A stretch of 64,000 nucleotides of DNA from Neonectria sp. B-13 (lineage: Eukaryota > Ascomycota > Sordariomycetes > Hypocreales > Nectriaceae). The stretch lies in contig NOKP01000031.1 in NCBI GenBank assembly GCA_002682825.1, positions 62,001 through 126,000 on the forward strand. The letters are read 5' to 3'. A model generated the notes under the pieces. It had not been told where the DNA came from. It saw only the letters and a list, made by a program, of their open reading frames with translations, and did no database searches. A program made the position numbers and the translations under genes. Below are positions 14,576 through 25,999 of the stretch, in pieces; position 1 is the first letter of the stretch, and each line of letters opens with the position of its first letter.

Positions 14576-15025
14576 GATCTAGGGATATATTCCTAATCTT
14601 CTAATATATATTATCCTAATGTATTCTATTTATACCTATATTATACTTAATATAACTATAATTAATCTTATTATTAAGAATAATAAAAAGAATAATAAAA
14701 AAGATAAGACTATTAGTAAAAGTAGTAATAATTAAGTTGGATTTAATTAATTTAATTCATTATTTTTAATAGTTTAATTATAATCATAGACTTTATTATT
14801 TTTATTATTTATATTTTTATTCTATTTCTATATAAGCCTATTTTATACTTAAGGCTTAATATAAGTATAAATCTAATTAATTAATTTATTATTTATACCT
14901 TTTATAGTCTTTCTTTTTTCTTTAGAATTATACTTTATTAATTACTTTAATTAGGCTTTATTTACTTTTTCTTAGGTTTTATTTTAGATTTTTAATATTC
15001 TTTAATTAAATATATTATATTTACT

Positions 15026-16126
15026 ACTGTTGAAACTACTGTTTGGACTACTGTTTCTGCCTATCTGCAATTGCGCTAAATTATATATTTCCTTTGCTTG
15101 AGCTTAACAGGGGGATAGATCTTTGGATTTTGAACCTAATTATTGACTTTTGCCCCCTCTATAATAGCCATTGTCAGTCCGCTGACATGAGGAACGACTA
15201 TTAGGCTTCCTAGAACTCCCTCCGCTAAATCCCTCCATGCTTTATGGCTAATGTTAGAGATGACTACAGTAGGATTCCCTTGGTTTCTAATGTATTACTC
15301 CTTCAGCTGTAGGTTAGTTAGAATGATATTATCTATTAACTGTATGATCTATAGGGTAGAGATAGGATTATATAGCTTCTTAAGGAACTCTTTTTCTATA
15401 GTAGTAATATTACTATTCCTTTCTAGTTTTAGAGCTAGTCTCTTTAGAAAGAGCTATTCTATTATAATCTACTGAGCTATTACTATATTAAGCTAAATTC
15501 TATCTTATAGTAGGATATTATAGCTAAAGATTATTAATTAGATTAATTTCTTAGATCTAAAGCAATTGATTATAGACTGTTTTATATACCTTAGGCTAGA
15601 CTTTTGAGCTATAATTTGTAGTATAGAAATAAGGCTTAGATATTCTTTTAATTCAATATATAGGTTATATAAGAGCCTATGTGTATAGCTTGGTAAGGGC
15701 TTGCTGGGCTGTAGTGCGATTTGAACGGAAGCAGTTATCTTGTGCGATTGGTAGTGTGGTTGTTGTGTTGTTTGGAAGGTCGGATGGAATGCGAAGAGGT
15801 AACCTAGAAAGTGCAGAGCCTTGTAGGCTGGGCTTTTATCCCAAGGGGTTTTAGCCTTTTCTAAGGTCTAGCTTTTCTAAGATCTAGCTTTTCTAAGATC
15901 TAGCTTTTCTAAGATCTAGCTTTTCCAAGATCTAGCTTTTCCAACTGATTGGGGCAGTAAAACTTATACTTTAACTTTATAGTAGAAACTTTTATCTCCT
16001 TGAGTCATTATTGCCTTAGGCTTGGGTATTAAGCCTATTATACTGTTGTTTTTTCTGTTTTCTTTTATACTGTTTAACCTTTAGCCTCTTCTCTAGGTGT
16101 GTGCTACTAAGGACTATTATATCTAA
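15026..16126 (+). mobile_element. Family A copy inside L2
   Basis: Complete 1,101-bp plus-strand copy, from ACTGTTGAAACTACTG to TATTATATCTAA, with a perfect 14-bp TSD ATATTATATTTACT at 15012-15025 and 16127-16140. It carries a segment (about 15165-15210, ending near GGCTTCC) missing from several copies. Five to six minisatellite units lie at about 15858-15950. This is one of the better-preserved copies. Confidence 0.9.
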
Positions 16127-17250
16127 ATATTATATTTACTATATTATTTTTAATAACTTATTAATTATATTCTAATAATTATTCTTTCTATTTTACTAAG
16201 AAATAGGTTTTATTATAGATTTATTTTTTATTTTTTACCTTTTTAATCTTTTATTTAAAAGTATTCTTTTTAAGATTAAGTATTAAAAGAGATTTTAGTT
16301 AGTTTTAGTTCTATAAATACTATAGTTTAAGTAAATTAATATAAAGTATATTATAGATTTAATTATACTTATTTAAAAGTATTAATCTATATACTTATAA
16401 GCTAATTTACTTAAGAATATAAAATAGTTTAATTTATTTTAATATTAATTTCTATTTCTTATCCTTAAGACTAAGGTTTTTTATTAATAGGCTAATAAGG
16501 TTATTAACTTTAAAGAAAAACTTTTTATATTACTTATTATAATTCCTTATTTATTATTTTATTATATTTTATTAATATATTTTTAATCTTTTATAAAATT
16601 CTTTAAGATAATATCCTTAAGTATTTACCTTTAGTACCTTTAAATATAATATATTACCTTTAATATATAAATGAATTTCTAAGGAATAGTTTATTAAGGC
16701 TTTAAATAGAGTAAATTTAGTTATATTATTTTTAATATTATTATATATAAATTATATATTATATAATAGAATAATCTAATTATTTTATTACTTATTAATA
16801 AAATATCTTAAGTAATATTTAAGTATTTAATTTATTTATTCTATTTAATTATTAGTTTATAAATAAAATACTATTAATAGTTTTTTAATAGTATTACTTT
16901 AATAGTATAGTTCTAATTAGAACTTACTAATAAAAATCAATTTATAATTACTTATAATACCTTTTAATAAACTATAAATTAGTTTAATCTTATTATAAAA
17001 TAATTTAATTAGCTTTATAGTATTTATTATAATCTAAATAGAATAAAAGATTATATACTTTATATATTAATTAATAATTATTAAGATTATATTTATTTTC
17101 TTATTATATTAAAATACTAATAATAGACTAATAATAAAGTTTATTATTATTTCTTTCTATAACTATATAAGGATTAATAGTAGTTTAAGCTTTCTATAAG
17201 GATAATACTTTTTAAAAACTACTCTTTAGTATACTATATAAGTATATACT

Positions 17251-18312
17251 ACTATTGAAACTACTGTTTGGACTACTATTTCTGCTTATCTGTAATTACA
17301 CTGAATAGTCATATGTTTCCTTTGCTTAAGCTTAATAGGGGGATAGATCTTTGGATTTTGAACCTAATTATTGACTTTTACCCCCTCCAGCTTCCTAGAA
17401 CTCCCTCTGCCAAATCCCTCTACATAGCTTTATGGCTGATATTAGAAATGACCAGATTCTCTTGCTTTTTAATGTATTACTCCTTTAGTTATAGATTGAT
17501 TATTATAGTATTACTTATTAGCTATATAACCTATAAGATATAGTTATTATGCTTTAGACTATTAATAAACCTTTTCTCTATATTAATAGTATTATTATTC
17601 CTTTCTAACTTTAAAGCTAGTCTCTTTAGAAAGACCTATTCTATTGTAATCTATTAAGCTATTACTCTATTAGACTAGATTCTATCTTATAGTAGAATAT
17701 AATAACTAAAGACTACTAATTAGACTAATTCTTTAGCCTTAGGGTATTAATTAGTTTTAATTTCTTTTATATCTTATAGATTAAACTTTTAAACTATAAT
17801 TTATAGCTTAGAAATAAGGCTTAGATTTACTTAAAATAGGCTATATAGGTTATATAAAAGCCTATAAGTATAGCTTAGTAAGGGCTTATTAGGCTATAGT
17901 ATAATTCAAAAGGCAGTTATCTTATGTAATTAGTTATATAATCTTTGTATTATATAAAAGGTTAGATAGAATGCAAAGGGCCTGGAAAGTATAAAGGCTA
18001 GGCTTTTATCCTAAGGGGTTTTAGCCTTTTCTAAGATCTAGCTTTTCTAAGGTCTAGCTTTTCTAAGATCTAGCTTTTCTAAGATCTAGCTTTTCTAAGA
18101 TCTAGCTTTTCTAAGATCTAGCTTTTCTAGCTGATTAAGGCAGTAAAACTTATACCTTAACTTTATAGTAGAAACTTTTATCTCCTTAAGTTATTATTGC
18201 CTTAGGCTTAGGTATTAAGCCTATTATACTATTGTTTTTTCTGTTTTCTTTTATACTATTTAATCTTTAGCCCTTTCTCTAGGTGTATACTACTAAGGAC
18301 TATTATATCTAA
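17251..18312 (+). mobile_element. Family A copy inside L2
   Basis: Complete plus-strand copy with a perfect 15-bp TSD ATATAAGTATATACT at 17236-17250 and 18313-18327. The minisatellite CTAAGATCTAGCTTTT has about seven units (18015-18130), more than other copies. The 91-codon ORF inside (17268-17543) recurs in other copies only because the DNA is repeated. Confidence 0.9.
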
Positions 18313-18646
18313 ATATAAGTATATACTTAGTCTTTTATATCTATTTATAATCCTATCTAATAGAATTACCTTTAGAGGAGTTTTAGTATTCTTTTAGTCT
18401 TAAAGTATTTAATAAAAGGATTATTATAATATAATTATATTAATATATATTTTATTAATTCTTTATTAAGAATAAAGATTTACTCTTTATAATATAATAG
18501 GTTATTTTTAATAAATTATATTTATTCTTCTTTAGCTATTAATTAGGTAATTTTATCCTTTTAGTTTTATACTTTTAGATTCTTATTTTAAAGAAAATAG
18601 ATTAATTCTATTATTAATTAGAATACTATTATATAATAAGATCCTT

Positions 18647-18727
18647 TGGTTCTATAGCATAGTGGTTATATGCTTAGAATCCCCCTGTATAAGCAAGGGG
18701 TTATTAGTTTAAACCCAGCCAGAATTA
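18647..18727 (+). other. tRNA-like head of the SINE (internal pol III promoter)
   Basis: An A box matching TRGYNNANNNG (TAGCATAGTGG, 18655-18665) and a degenerate B box (AGTTTAAACCC, 18706-18716) are spaced as in a tRNA. The ends TGGTTCT and AGAATTA can pair over seven positions if G:T pairs are allowed. The anticodon arm does not fold as a normal 7-base loop and the T-arm is mutated, so this is a promoter relic and not a working tRNA gene. Confidence 0.65.
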
Positions 18728-19148
18728 ACCTTTCTACTAGTAGGAAGGAACCCTTCCCCTTGGGTCAATAGGGACTAGTCCAAGCAGTTATATAACACTA
18801 TATTATGTAGCTATAGAAAACCAACTGGCCTAGTAGTAGCATACTGTTACACTAGAATTATTTATTCATTGTTGATTTGCTAATGAGTTTAAGTTATCTG
18901 TCTAGGCTTAGCAATAGGACCAATTAGGGGCATAGGGTTTTCTCTCCTTGTAAAAAAGGGGTTTCCTTAGTATTTAGTTACCCTCTAGGAGATATTAGAG
19001 AGATAAACTAAGCTAGATTGGGATAGGATTAGGTTTAAAGGGCATCTAGATAGTGGTTAGTAGTGGTTTGGAACCCCCTTGTATTAGGAGCATACATTAT
19101 CTAATAATTGACCTTATTCAAAGTAAAAAAAAAAAGAAAATAAATAAA
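18647..19148 (+). mobile_element. tRNA-derived SINE with A-rich tail
   Basis: A 502-bp insertion in L2 with three SINE hallmarks: a tRNA-like head (18647-18727), an unrelated body, and a tail starting with eleven A residues (about 19125-19148). It is flanked by the 13-bp direct repeat TAATAAGATCCTT (18634-18646) and TAATAAGATTCTT (19149-19161), one transition apart. Its base composition is far closer to balanced than its surroundings, so it has suffered little RIP, either because it is young or because it is single-copy. A search for further copies elsewhere in the genome would settle its status. Confidence 0.8.
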
Positions 19149-20249
19149 TAATAAGATTCTTTATAAAATATAGCTTTTTAAGCTATAATTAGTATAATAA
19201 ATAGTATATAATTAGTTATTTTATATATCTATTAGTTCTAATATTTAGAACTAAAGCATTTTACTTTTAAAGGATAATATTTTACTTTTAATCTTAGGTT
19301 CTTTATAGAGAAAGTACTAAGCTTTCTTAGTATAATATCTTAAGTATAAGACTTTATCTTTAAGAATAAAGCTTTATTTTTTTACTTACTTAAGTCCTCT
19401 TAAGACTAAATTGCCTTTTTATTAATTAATTAGTATTTTAATTAATTAAATAGTTTAATATTTAGAGGTATTTTATTCTTAAATTCTAAATATCTTAAAA
19501 GACTATTTATTAGATTAATCTTTCTAACTTAATACTTAATAATAAAGTTATAAAGTATTAAGTAAATATACTATTAAGCTTACTATTTATTTAATTTAAG
19601 GATTTTTATAAAATCCTATAAGTTCTAATAATTACTTAAAACCTCTATTAAGATTATTAATTCTTTAAGATAGTACTATTAATATTTAAAGGACTTAATA
19701 ATAGTTATTAATTCTTAATATAAAGTCTTATAATTAAGCTTTTTACCTTTAAACTTTTAAGATTAGAATATAATTAAATAGAAAACCTTTTTTTTATCTA
19801 ATTAAGAAAGTATTCTTACTATTATAAAGCTAAAGATATCTATTTCTAACTAAATAGAAAAAGATAGATTAAAATACCTTAAGAGTAAAACCTCTTAGAA
19901 TACTTATTATAAGTAGAAGAATACTCTCCTTTTAGTACTATCTAGTATAATATACTCTAGTTTCTTCTTATTCTAACTTCCCTTTAGAAGATTACTTAGG
20001 GGAATAATAATCTTTAAGTATTTATAGATAAATCTATAATAAAAGTTATAGAATTCTAAGAAAACTTATATTTCTTAGAATATATTAGATTCTTTTTACT
20101 TAGTTACTATTTTTACTTACTCTAAGTCTATTAAAATCTTCTTATTTAATAGGATAAATCTAAGAAAATCTACTTTAGATTAATAAAATATATACTTAAA
20201 GGGTTTTATAAAGAGTTCTATCTTTTATAATTAATTAAGTACTATTTAA

Positions 20250-20540
20250 AGATAAATTATATATAATTCTTAGTTTATAAAGTAAATAAGAATATTATCT
20301 AAGTAGATTATATAGATTATATTTACTAAGCCTTAAAAGGCTTAATATATATAGTTCTAAAATATAATTAAAGTATTTATTAGTTTAAATAGTATTATTA
20401 GATACTTAAAATAACTATAATAAGTATAAAATACTATTTTCTACTTATTACTTTTTTAGATTTAAATATAATAATATATATTCTTTATATTAATCTTTAA
20501 GAAAAACCTTATACTTTAAATTCAATTTATAATCTTTATT
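20250..20540 (-). pseudogene. RIP-degraded reverse transcriptase core of L2
   Basis: The minus strand shows, in order, a block resembling the KxxEWKTAFxTRYGxFEYxVMPFGL region of gypsy reverse transcriptases (about 20530 down to 20400) and then YLDNILIY (about 20305-20282). Here one of the two catalytic aspartates survives and the other reads N. Tryptophan positions read as stop. Non-functional. Confidence 0.6.
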
Positions 20541-22862
20541 ATTAAAAAAAAGAATATTAATTCTTCTTAATTATAATATTTAACCTTTAATAGTTAATAT
20601 ATAATTATAATAATCTATTAGGTTTTAGAATAAATAGGATTAAAGCTTCTATAGAGCTCTTAAAGAACTATATATAACTATTTACTAAGCTTTCCTTAAG
20701 GTATTCCTATAGTATTTTAAGTTCCTTCTATAAAAAAGAGTAAATAGGATTAAAAGGTAATTCTATCCTAGGTAATAACTTGATTATATAATTAGTCTTT
20801 TTAAACTAAGAAAGAATACTTATACTTTCTACTAAGAATACATTATAATACTTTAGTAATTCAAAAGGAAAATTATCCTTTTAAAGTAGAATTAGTCTAT
20901 TTTTACTTAGAATAAAGAAATCTTCTTTTATAGTAAAAACCTTATAAACTCTTAATAGACTTTAATATAGTCTTTAAAACTTATATTAAAGTATTTTCTT
21001 AAGAGTTTACTATTTAATCTTATATAATTAATAGCTCTTTCTAAGGTCTATTAGAATCTTTAGGTCTTTTAATATTAATACTAAAAGGATTATTAGATCT
21101 TCTTCTAGATTTAAGTCTTTTTTAATTCTTATTATAATCTAAGTAAAGATTTCTATTTAATCTTAATAGTCTATTATAATAATTAGAACTCTTTAGGCTT
21201 AGCCTATAGAATAAGTAAAACTATTTACTATCCTAATTATAAAGACTTTTATATTACTTTATTATAATTCTAATTAGATTATAAGTTATTTACTAATTAT
21301 ATTTAGCTTAGTATAAATATTTAGTAAAATAACTATTTTAACTAGCTTTTAATTATTAATTATAATCTTTATAGATATTACTAATTTAACTTATATTAAA
21401 GAAAGATTAATCTCTAAAGAGTTAATTTTATTAACTATTAATCTTTTTTTACCTTTTTTATCTTATTTTCCATTTTCCTAAGAGCTTATATATTTACTTA
21501 AATTTTATTCTTCTTAGAATATATATTTATAAGGTAATCTTTACTATTATAGATATAATATTAGAGTTTCTTTTTTTTCTAGATTAGATTTCCTTTTAAC
21601 TTTCTTCCTTTAGAATTATAGGATTTCTTAGTATTCTTTCCTAAGAATTAGCTTTTCTTTAAGAGAGTATTCTTAGAAGTATATTTATTCTTTTTTATAT
21701 TAGTATTAGTATTAAAGGAAGGTCTTTTTCTTTTAGTATCTTATACTAATTTCTAAGTATTTTAGATTTAAAAGACTAACTAAACTATCTTTTAGTAAAA
21801 AGTTAATATACTTATATTACTTTAAAGAGTAATTTTTATCTTTAGATTAGAAAGTAGTTTTAATAGGAAGAAAAGTACTTAATATTTATTTAAGACCTTC
21901 TTAGTATATTTCTTTAAAGAATTAAGATAGATATAGAAATCATAAGAGCTTTAGGTTTCCTTTTATTTTATATTCTTTAGTTAATTAAAGATTATTATTT
22001 CTTAATTCAAAGGATCTTTAACTAGCTTTTTACTCTATTCTTTAAAATCTATCTAGCTTTTCTTAAGCCTTTTTTACTTTTCTTTTAGTTATTATTCTAA
22101 ATACTATATTTAATAGGTCTATCTATCTAAATTAATATTATTTAAAGTAAGAATAATTTACTTTCTATTACTATAATATTTATATTTTATATCTTTAAAG
22201 GTATAATTTAGATTATCTAATTATTTATCTTTCTTTTAGAAAATAGTTAATACCTTTAGGGTAAAGAGATTCTTAACTTTTACTTTGCTACTACTATCTA
22301 AAGAACTATTAGAGTTATCTTATTAATACTTTTATAAGGATTACTTCTAATAAAAAGACTTAGGTCTTAGAGAGATATTCTTTTATAAGGGTTATAGTTA
22401 CTATTCTACTTTAAGTTACTTATATTAAGCTTTAAGCTTTCTTAGCTCTTATAGAAGTTTAATCTTTTATATTTTATCTTTTAATCTCTTAATAATACTA
22501 TCTATAGAATCTAAATTAATCTTTTATAGAGAATTTAGTATAGATTCTTAGAAGTATTCTAATAGGACTTAGTCCTAAGAGGCTAGCCTTATAATTATTT
22601 CTAATTAAGACTAAGTTAATATATTTATCTATATTAGATTGATTTTATTATTCTTTAATAAATTAGACTTAAATATTTCTATTATAGCTAGATCTTATAC
22701 TTAAAAGGATTAGGAATATTATATACTACTTTTAGCTAAAAGGTCCTACTCTATAACTCTCTTCCTAGCTTTAATAATAGCTAGCTATTTAGTAGTTATA
22801 AATTACTTTAGGTTTAAAGCTATTTCTAGTTTCCCTAAGTAGCTTTAATAAAAGCTTTAGAA

Positions 22863-23074
22863 TATAATAATAGTAGGTCTAATAATTAAGATTACTAGGA
22901 AAGCTAAGCAGAGAAAAGATAGGTTCCAATTAATAATAAGACTAAAGCTTACCCTTTCTTACAATCAGATAGATTATACTAATTTATCTCTAAGGTTTTA
23001 GCTAACCTTTAGCTTACTAAGGGATCTAGAGTCTAGTGTGAACACTAGCCAGTGTTCTCTCAATGCCTATTACA
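22863..23074 (-). repeat. L2 5' LTR (212 bp)
   Basis: Right LTR of L2. It ends CCTATTACA, followed by the TSD ATTAT, and is better preserved than the left LTR, especially over its last 60 bases. Confidence 0.85.
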
Positions 23075-24035
23075 ATTATAAAGTTAAGATATAAGTTTTA
23101 CTATTCTAATTAGCTAGAAAAGCTAGATCTTAGAAAAGTTAGATCTTAGAAAAGCTAGATCTTAGAAAAAGCTAAAACCTCTTAGAATAAAAGCTTAGCC
23201 TTTATACTTTCTAGGTTATCTTTTTATATTCTATTTAATCTTCTATATAATATAATAATTATACTATTAATTATATAAAATAACTACTTTTATTTAAATT
23301 ATATTATAACTTAGTAAGCCTTTACTAAGCTATATACATAAACTCTTATATAATCTATATAATAAATTAGAAGAATATCTAAGTTTTATTTCTATACTAT
23401 AAATTATAACTTAAAAGTCTAGCCTAGAGTATATAAAATAGCCTATAATTAATTACTTTAAATCTTAGAAGTTAGTTTAATTAATAGTCTTTAATTATAA
23501 TATTCTATTATAAAAGGAAATATAACTTAATATAGTAATAGCTTAGTAGATTATAATAGAATAGTTCTTTCTAGAAAGGCTAGTTTTAAAGCTAGAAAGG
23601 AATAATAATATTACTACTATAGAAAAGGAGTTCCTTAAGAAGCTATATAATCCTATCTATGCCTTATAGATTATATAATTAATAGGTAATATCATTCTAA
23701 CCAATCTATAGCTAAAGGAGTAATGCATTAGAAACTGAGGGAATCTAGTTATCTCTAACATTAGCTATAAAGCTGTATGGAGGGATTTGATAGAGGGAGT
23801 TGGAAGCCTGATAGTTATTCCTAGTGTCAGTGGACTAATAGTAGTAGAGAGGGCAAAAGTCAATAATTAGGTTCAAAATCCAAAGATCTATCCCCTTATT
23901 AAGCTTAAGCAAAGGAAACATATGATTTAGTATAATTATAGATAAGCAGAAATAGTAGTTCAAACAGTAGTTTTAATAGTGGTTTCTCTAGGTATATACT
24001 ACTAAGGACTATTATATCTAAATAACCCTATTTAT

Positions 24036-24310
24036 ATATTATAGATTATATAGTTAATAGATAATATTATTCTAATTAATCTATAGCTAAAGGAGTAATA
24101 TATTAAAAACTAAGGGAATCCTATTATAGTTATTTCTAATATTAGCTATAAAGCTATATAAAGGGATTTAATAGAGAGAGTTCTATAGAAAGAGTAAAAG
24201 TTAATAATTAGGTTTAAAATCTAAAGATCTATCCTTCTATTAAGCTTAAGTAAAAGAAATATATAACTATTTAATATAATTATAGATAAGTAGAAATAGT
24301 AGTTTAAATA
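24036..24310 (-). mobile_element. Family A copy 'H', right part
   Basis: Continuation of the minus-strand copy begun at 2148-2485, resuming directly after the right-hand TSD of N at 24022-24035. It runs almost to the family end (AGAAATAGTAGTTTAAATA) but the last few bases are lost at the junction with the next copy. Confidence 0.7.
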
Positions 24311-24384
24311 CATACTTAAAAATACTATTAAAACTACTATTTAAACTACTATTATTACTTATTTATAATTATATTAAATTATAT

Positions 24385-25594
24385 TTAGATATAATAGTCC
24401 TTAATAATATATACCTAGAGAAGAGATTAAAGATTAAATAGTATAAAAGAAAATAGAAAAAACAATAGTATAATAGGCTTAATATTTAAGCTTAAAGTAA
24501 TAATAACTTAAGAAGATAAAAGTTTCTATTATAAAGTTAAAATATAAGTTTTACTATTCTAATTAGCTAGAAAAGCTAGATCTTAGAAAAACTAAATCTT
24601 AGAAAAGTTAGACCTTAGAAAAGCTAGATCTTAAAAAAGGCTAAAACCACTTAGGATAAAAGCCTAGCTTTTATACTTTCTAAATTACCTTTTTATATTC
24701 TATTTAACCTTTTATATAATATAAGAATTATACTACTAATTGTATAAGATAACTACTATTTAAATTATACTATAGCTTACTAAGCTCTTACTAAGCTACA
24801 TATATAAGCTCATATATAACTTATATAGTAAATTAAAAAAATATCTAAGCTTTATTTTTATATTATAAATTATAACTTAAAAGTCTAATCTAAAGTATAT
24901 AAAATAGCCTATAATTAACTATTTTAAACCTAAGAACTTAGTCTAATTAATAGTCTTTAGTTATAATATTCTATTATAAAAGGAAATAAAGCTTAATATA
25001 ATAATAGTCTAATAGATTATAATAGAATAGCTCTTTTTAAAGAGACTAGCTTTAAAACTAAAAAGGAATAATAATATTACTATTATAGAAAGAAAGTTCC
25101 TTAAGAAGTTATATAACTTTATCTATACCTTATAGATTATATAGTTAATAAATAATATTATTCTAACTAATCTATAGCTAAAGGAGTAATGCTATAATAG
25201 GGCCTGTACACTGCTATTACAATAGTGGTTAGTGTGCTGTATAGGGCTGTTATAAGGGTAGATGTAAGGTATAGCAATTGTGGTGACTGTAATTACTGCT
25301 TGATCTTTTGGTCTAATGGCTAATTGGTCTTTGTATAGGCTAGAATACCTCCTAGCCCTATAACAAATGCATTAGAAACTAAGGGAATCCTACTATAGTT
25401 ATCTTTAACATTAGCTATAAAGCTGTATAAAGGGATTTGATAGAGGGAGTTAGAAGCTAAAAGGGGTAAAAGTTAATAATTAGGTTTAAAATTTAAAGAT
25501 CTATCCCTTTATTAAGCTTAAGCAAAGGAAACATATGATTTAGTATAATTATAGATAAGTAGAAATAATAGTTCAAATAGTAGTTTTAATAGTA
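24385..25594 (-). mobile_element. Family A copy inside P, carrying a solo LTR-like insert
   Basis: Minus-strand copy with a perfect 14-bp TSD ATATTAAATTATAT at 24371-24384 and 25595-25608. Removing the 173-bp insert at 25193-25365 and its 5-bp duplication leaves about 1,032 bp, the family's standard length. Confidence 0.85.
25193..25365. mobile_element. 173-bp insert, probable solo LTR
   Basis: The insert splits the conserved family A string TAATGCATTAG and is flanked by the 5-bp repeat AATGC (25188-25192 and 25366-25370). Its ends, TATAATAGGGC and GCCCTATAACA, are inverted (a TG...CA terminus with one RIP-type change). Size, TSD length and ends suit a solo LTR; a small MITE is the alternative. 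It is little mutated. It shares a ~28-bp block, inverted, with the TRIM LTRs near 47.8 kb. Confidence 0.6.
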
Positions 25595-25687
25595 ATATTA
25601 AATTATATATTTTCTTTACTTAAGCTTAATAGAAGAATAAATCTTTAGATTTTAAATCTAATTATTAACTTTTATTCTCTTTATTAA

Positions 25688-25877
25688 TGTTATAATGCCA
25701 GCCTTTAGTACTTCAGTCACATAGCCCACATATTACAGCTACATCTCTATACCCAAACACCTACCTCTCTTTAGAATTAAAGGGTAAGCTTCAGCTTACA
25801 TATCAATAAGAATACTACCTTTACTTCCAATCTATCAACCTTACCTAACTACATATCCTAGAGGTACTCCTATTACA
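25688..25877 (+). repeat. L3 5' LTR (190 bp)
   Basis: Begins TGTTATAATGCCAGCC and ends TCCTATTACA. It is collinear with 32593-32782 and is preceded by the TSD ATTAA. The minus-strand scrap at 1-38 is the same LTR. Confidence 0.9.
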
Positions 25878-25999
25878 ATTCTAAAGCTTCTCTCTAAGTT
25901 ACCTAAGGAAAGATAGTACTCATAAAGTCCTTATAGTCCCAGAAAACAGCTACATCCTTAGATATAGTCATTAAGGGAATTCCCTATACTCTTAAAGAT

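Larger units (their letters stand above)
11758..23074 (-). mobile_element. L2, Ty3/gypsy LTR retrotransposon carrying four nested insertions
   Basis: Bounded by 212-bp direct LTRs with a 5-bp TSD ATTAT (11753-11757 and 23075-23079). Without the three family A copies and one SINE inside it, the element is about 7.5 kb, a normal gypsy size. Minus orientation follows from the reverse transcriptase active-site block YLDNILIY at about 20282-20305 (minus), the upstream fingers/palm block at about 20390-20530 (minus), and a purine tract by the left LTR (complement of TTCCCCCCTT, about 11974-11983). Stops are frequent in every frame; it is dead. Confidence 0.8.
11610..23981 (-). mobile_element. Family A copy inside N, split by L2
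   Basis: Minus-strand family A copy in two pieces, 11610-11757 and 23080-23981, separated by the gypsy element L2. Outer TSD: CTTTCTTTAAGTAT (11596-11609) and GTTTCTCTAGGTAT (23982-23995), which differ only by transitions of the RIP type plus the first base. The join across L2 is exact after removing L2 and its ATTAT duplication. Confidence 0.75.
2486..24021 (+). mobile_element. Family A copy 'N', split by three nested insertions
   Basis: One plus-strand family A copy whose pieces lie at 2486-2693, 3771-4379, 11427-11595 and 23996-24021. The pieces are collinear with intact copies such as 17251-18312. It is interrupted by a minus-strand family A copy (2709-3755), by the gypsy element L1 (4385-11421) and by a second minus-strand family A copy (11610-23981) that itself contains L2. 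Each junction has its own TSD. The outer TSD is ATAAYCCTATTTAT. Confidence 0.75.

Noticed and set aside
15858..15960. 16-bp tandem units as a CRISPR array
   Set aside because: The units are contiguous with no spacers, vary in number among transposon copies, and the window is fungal.
14171..18100. Recurring ORFs of 74-126 codons in family A copies (14171, 15251, 17268, 34293, 35778, 38031, 42800, 49671)
   Set aside because: They recur because the DNA is repeated. Frames differ in length between copies, are broken by indels, have no recognisable domain, and lie on whichever strand RIP leaves without stops.
18647..18727. Functional tRNA gene
   Set aside because: B box and T-arm are degenerate, the anticodon arm is abnormal, and it is the head of a longer A-tailed insertion.
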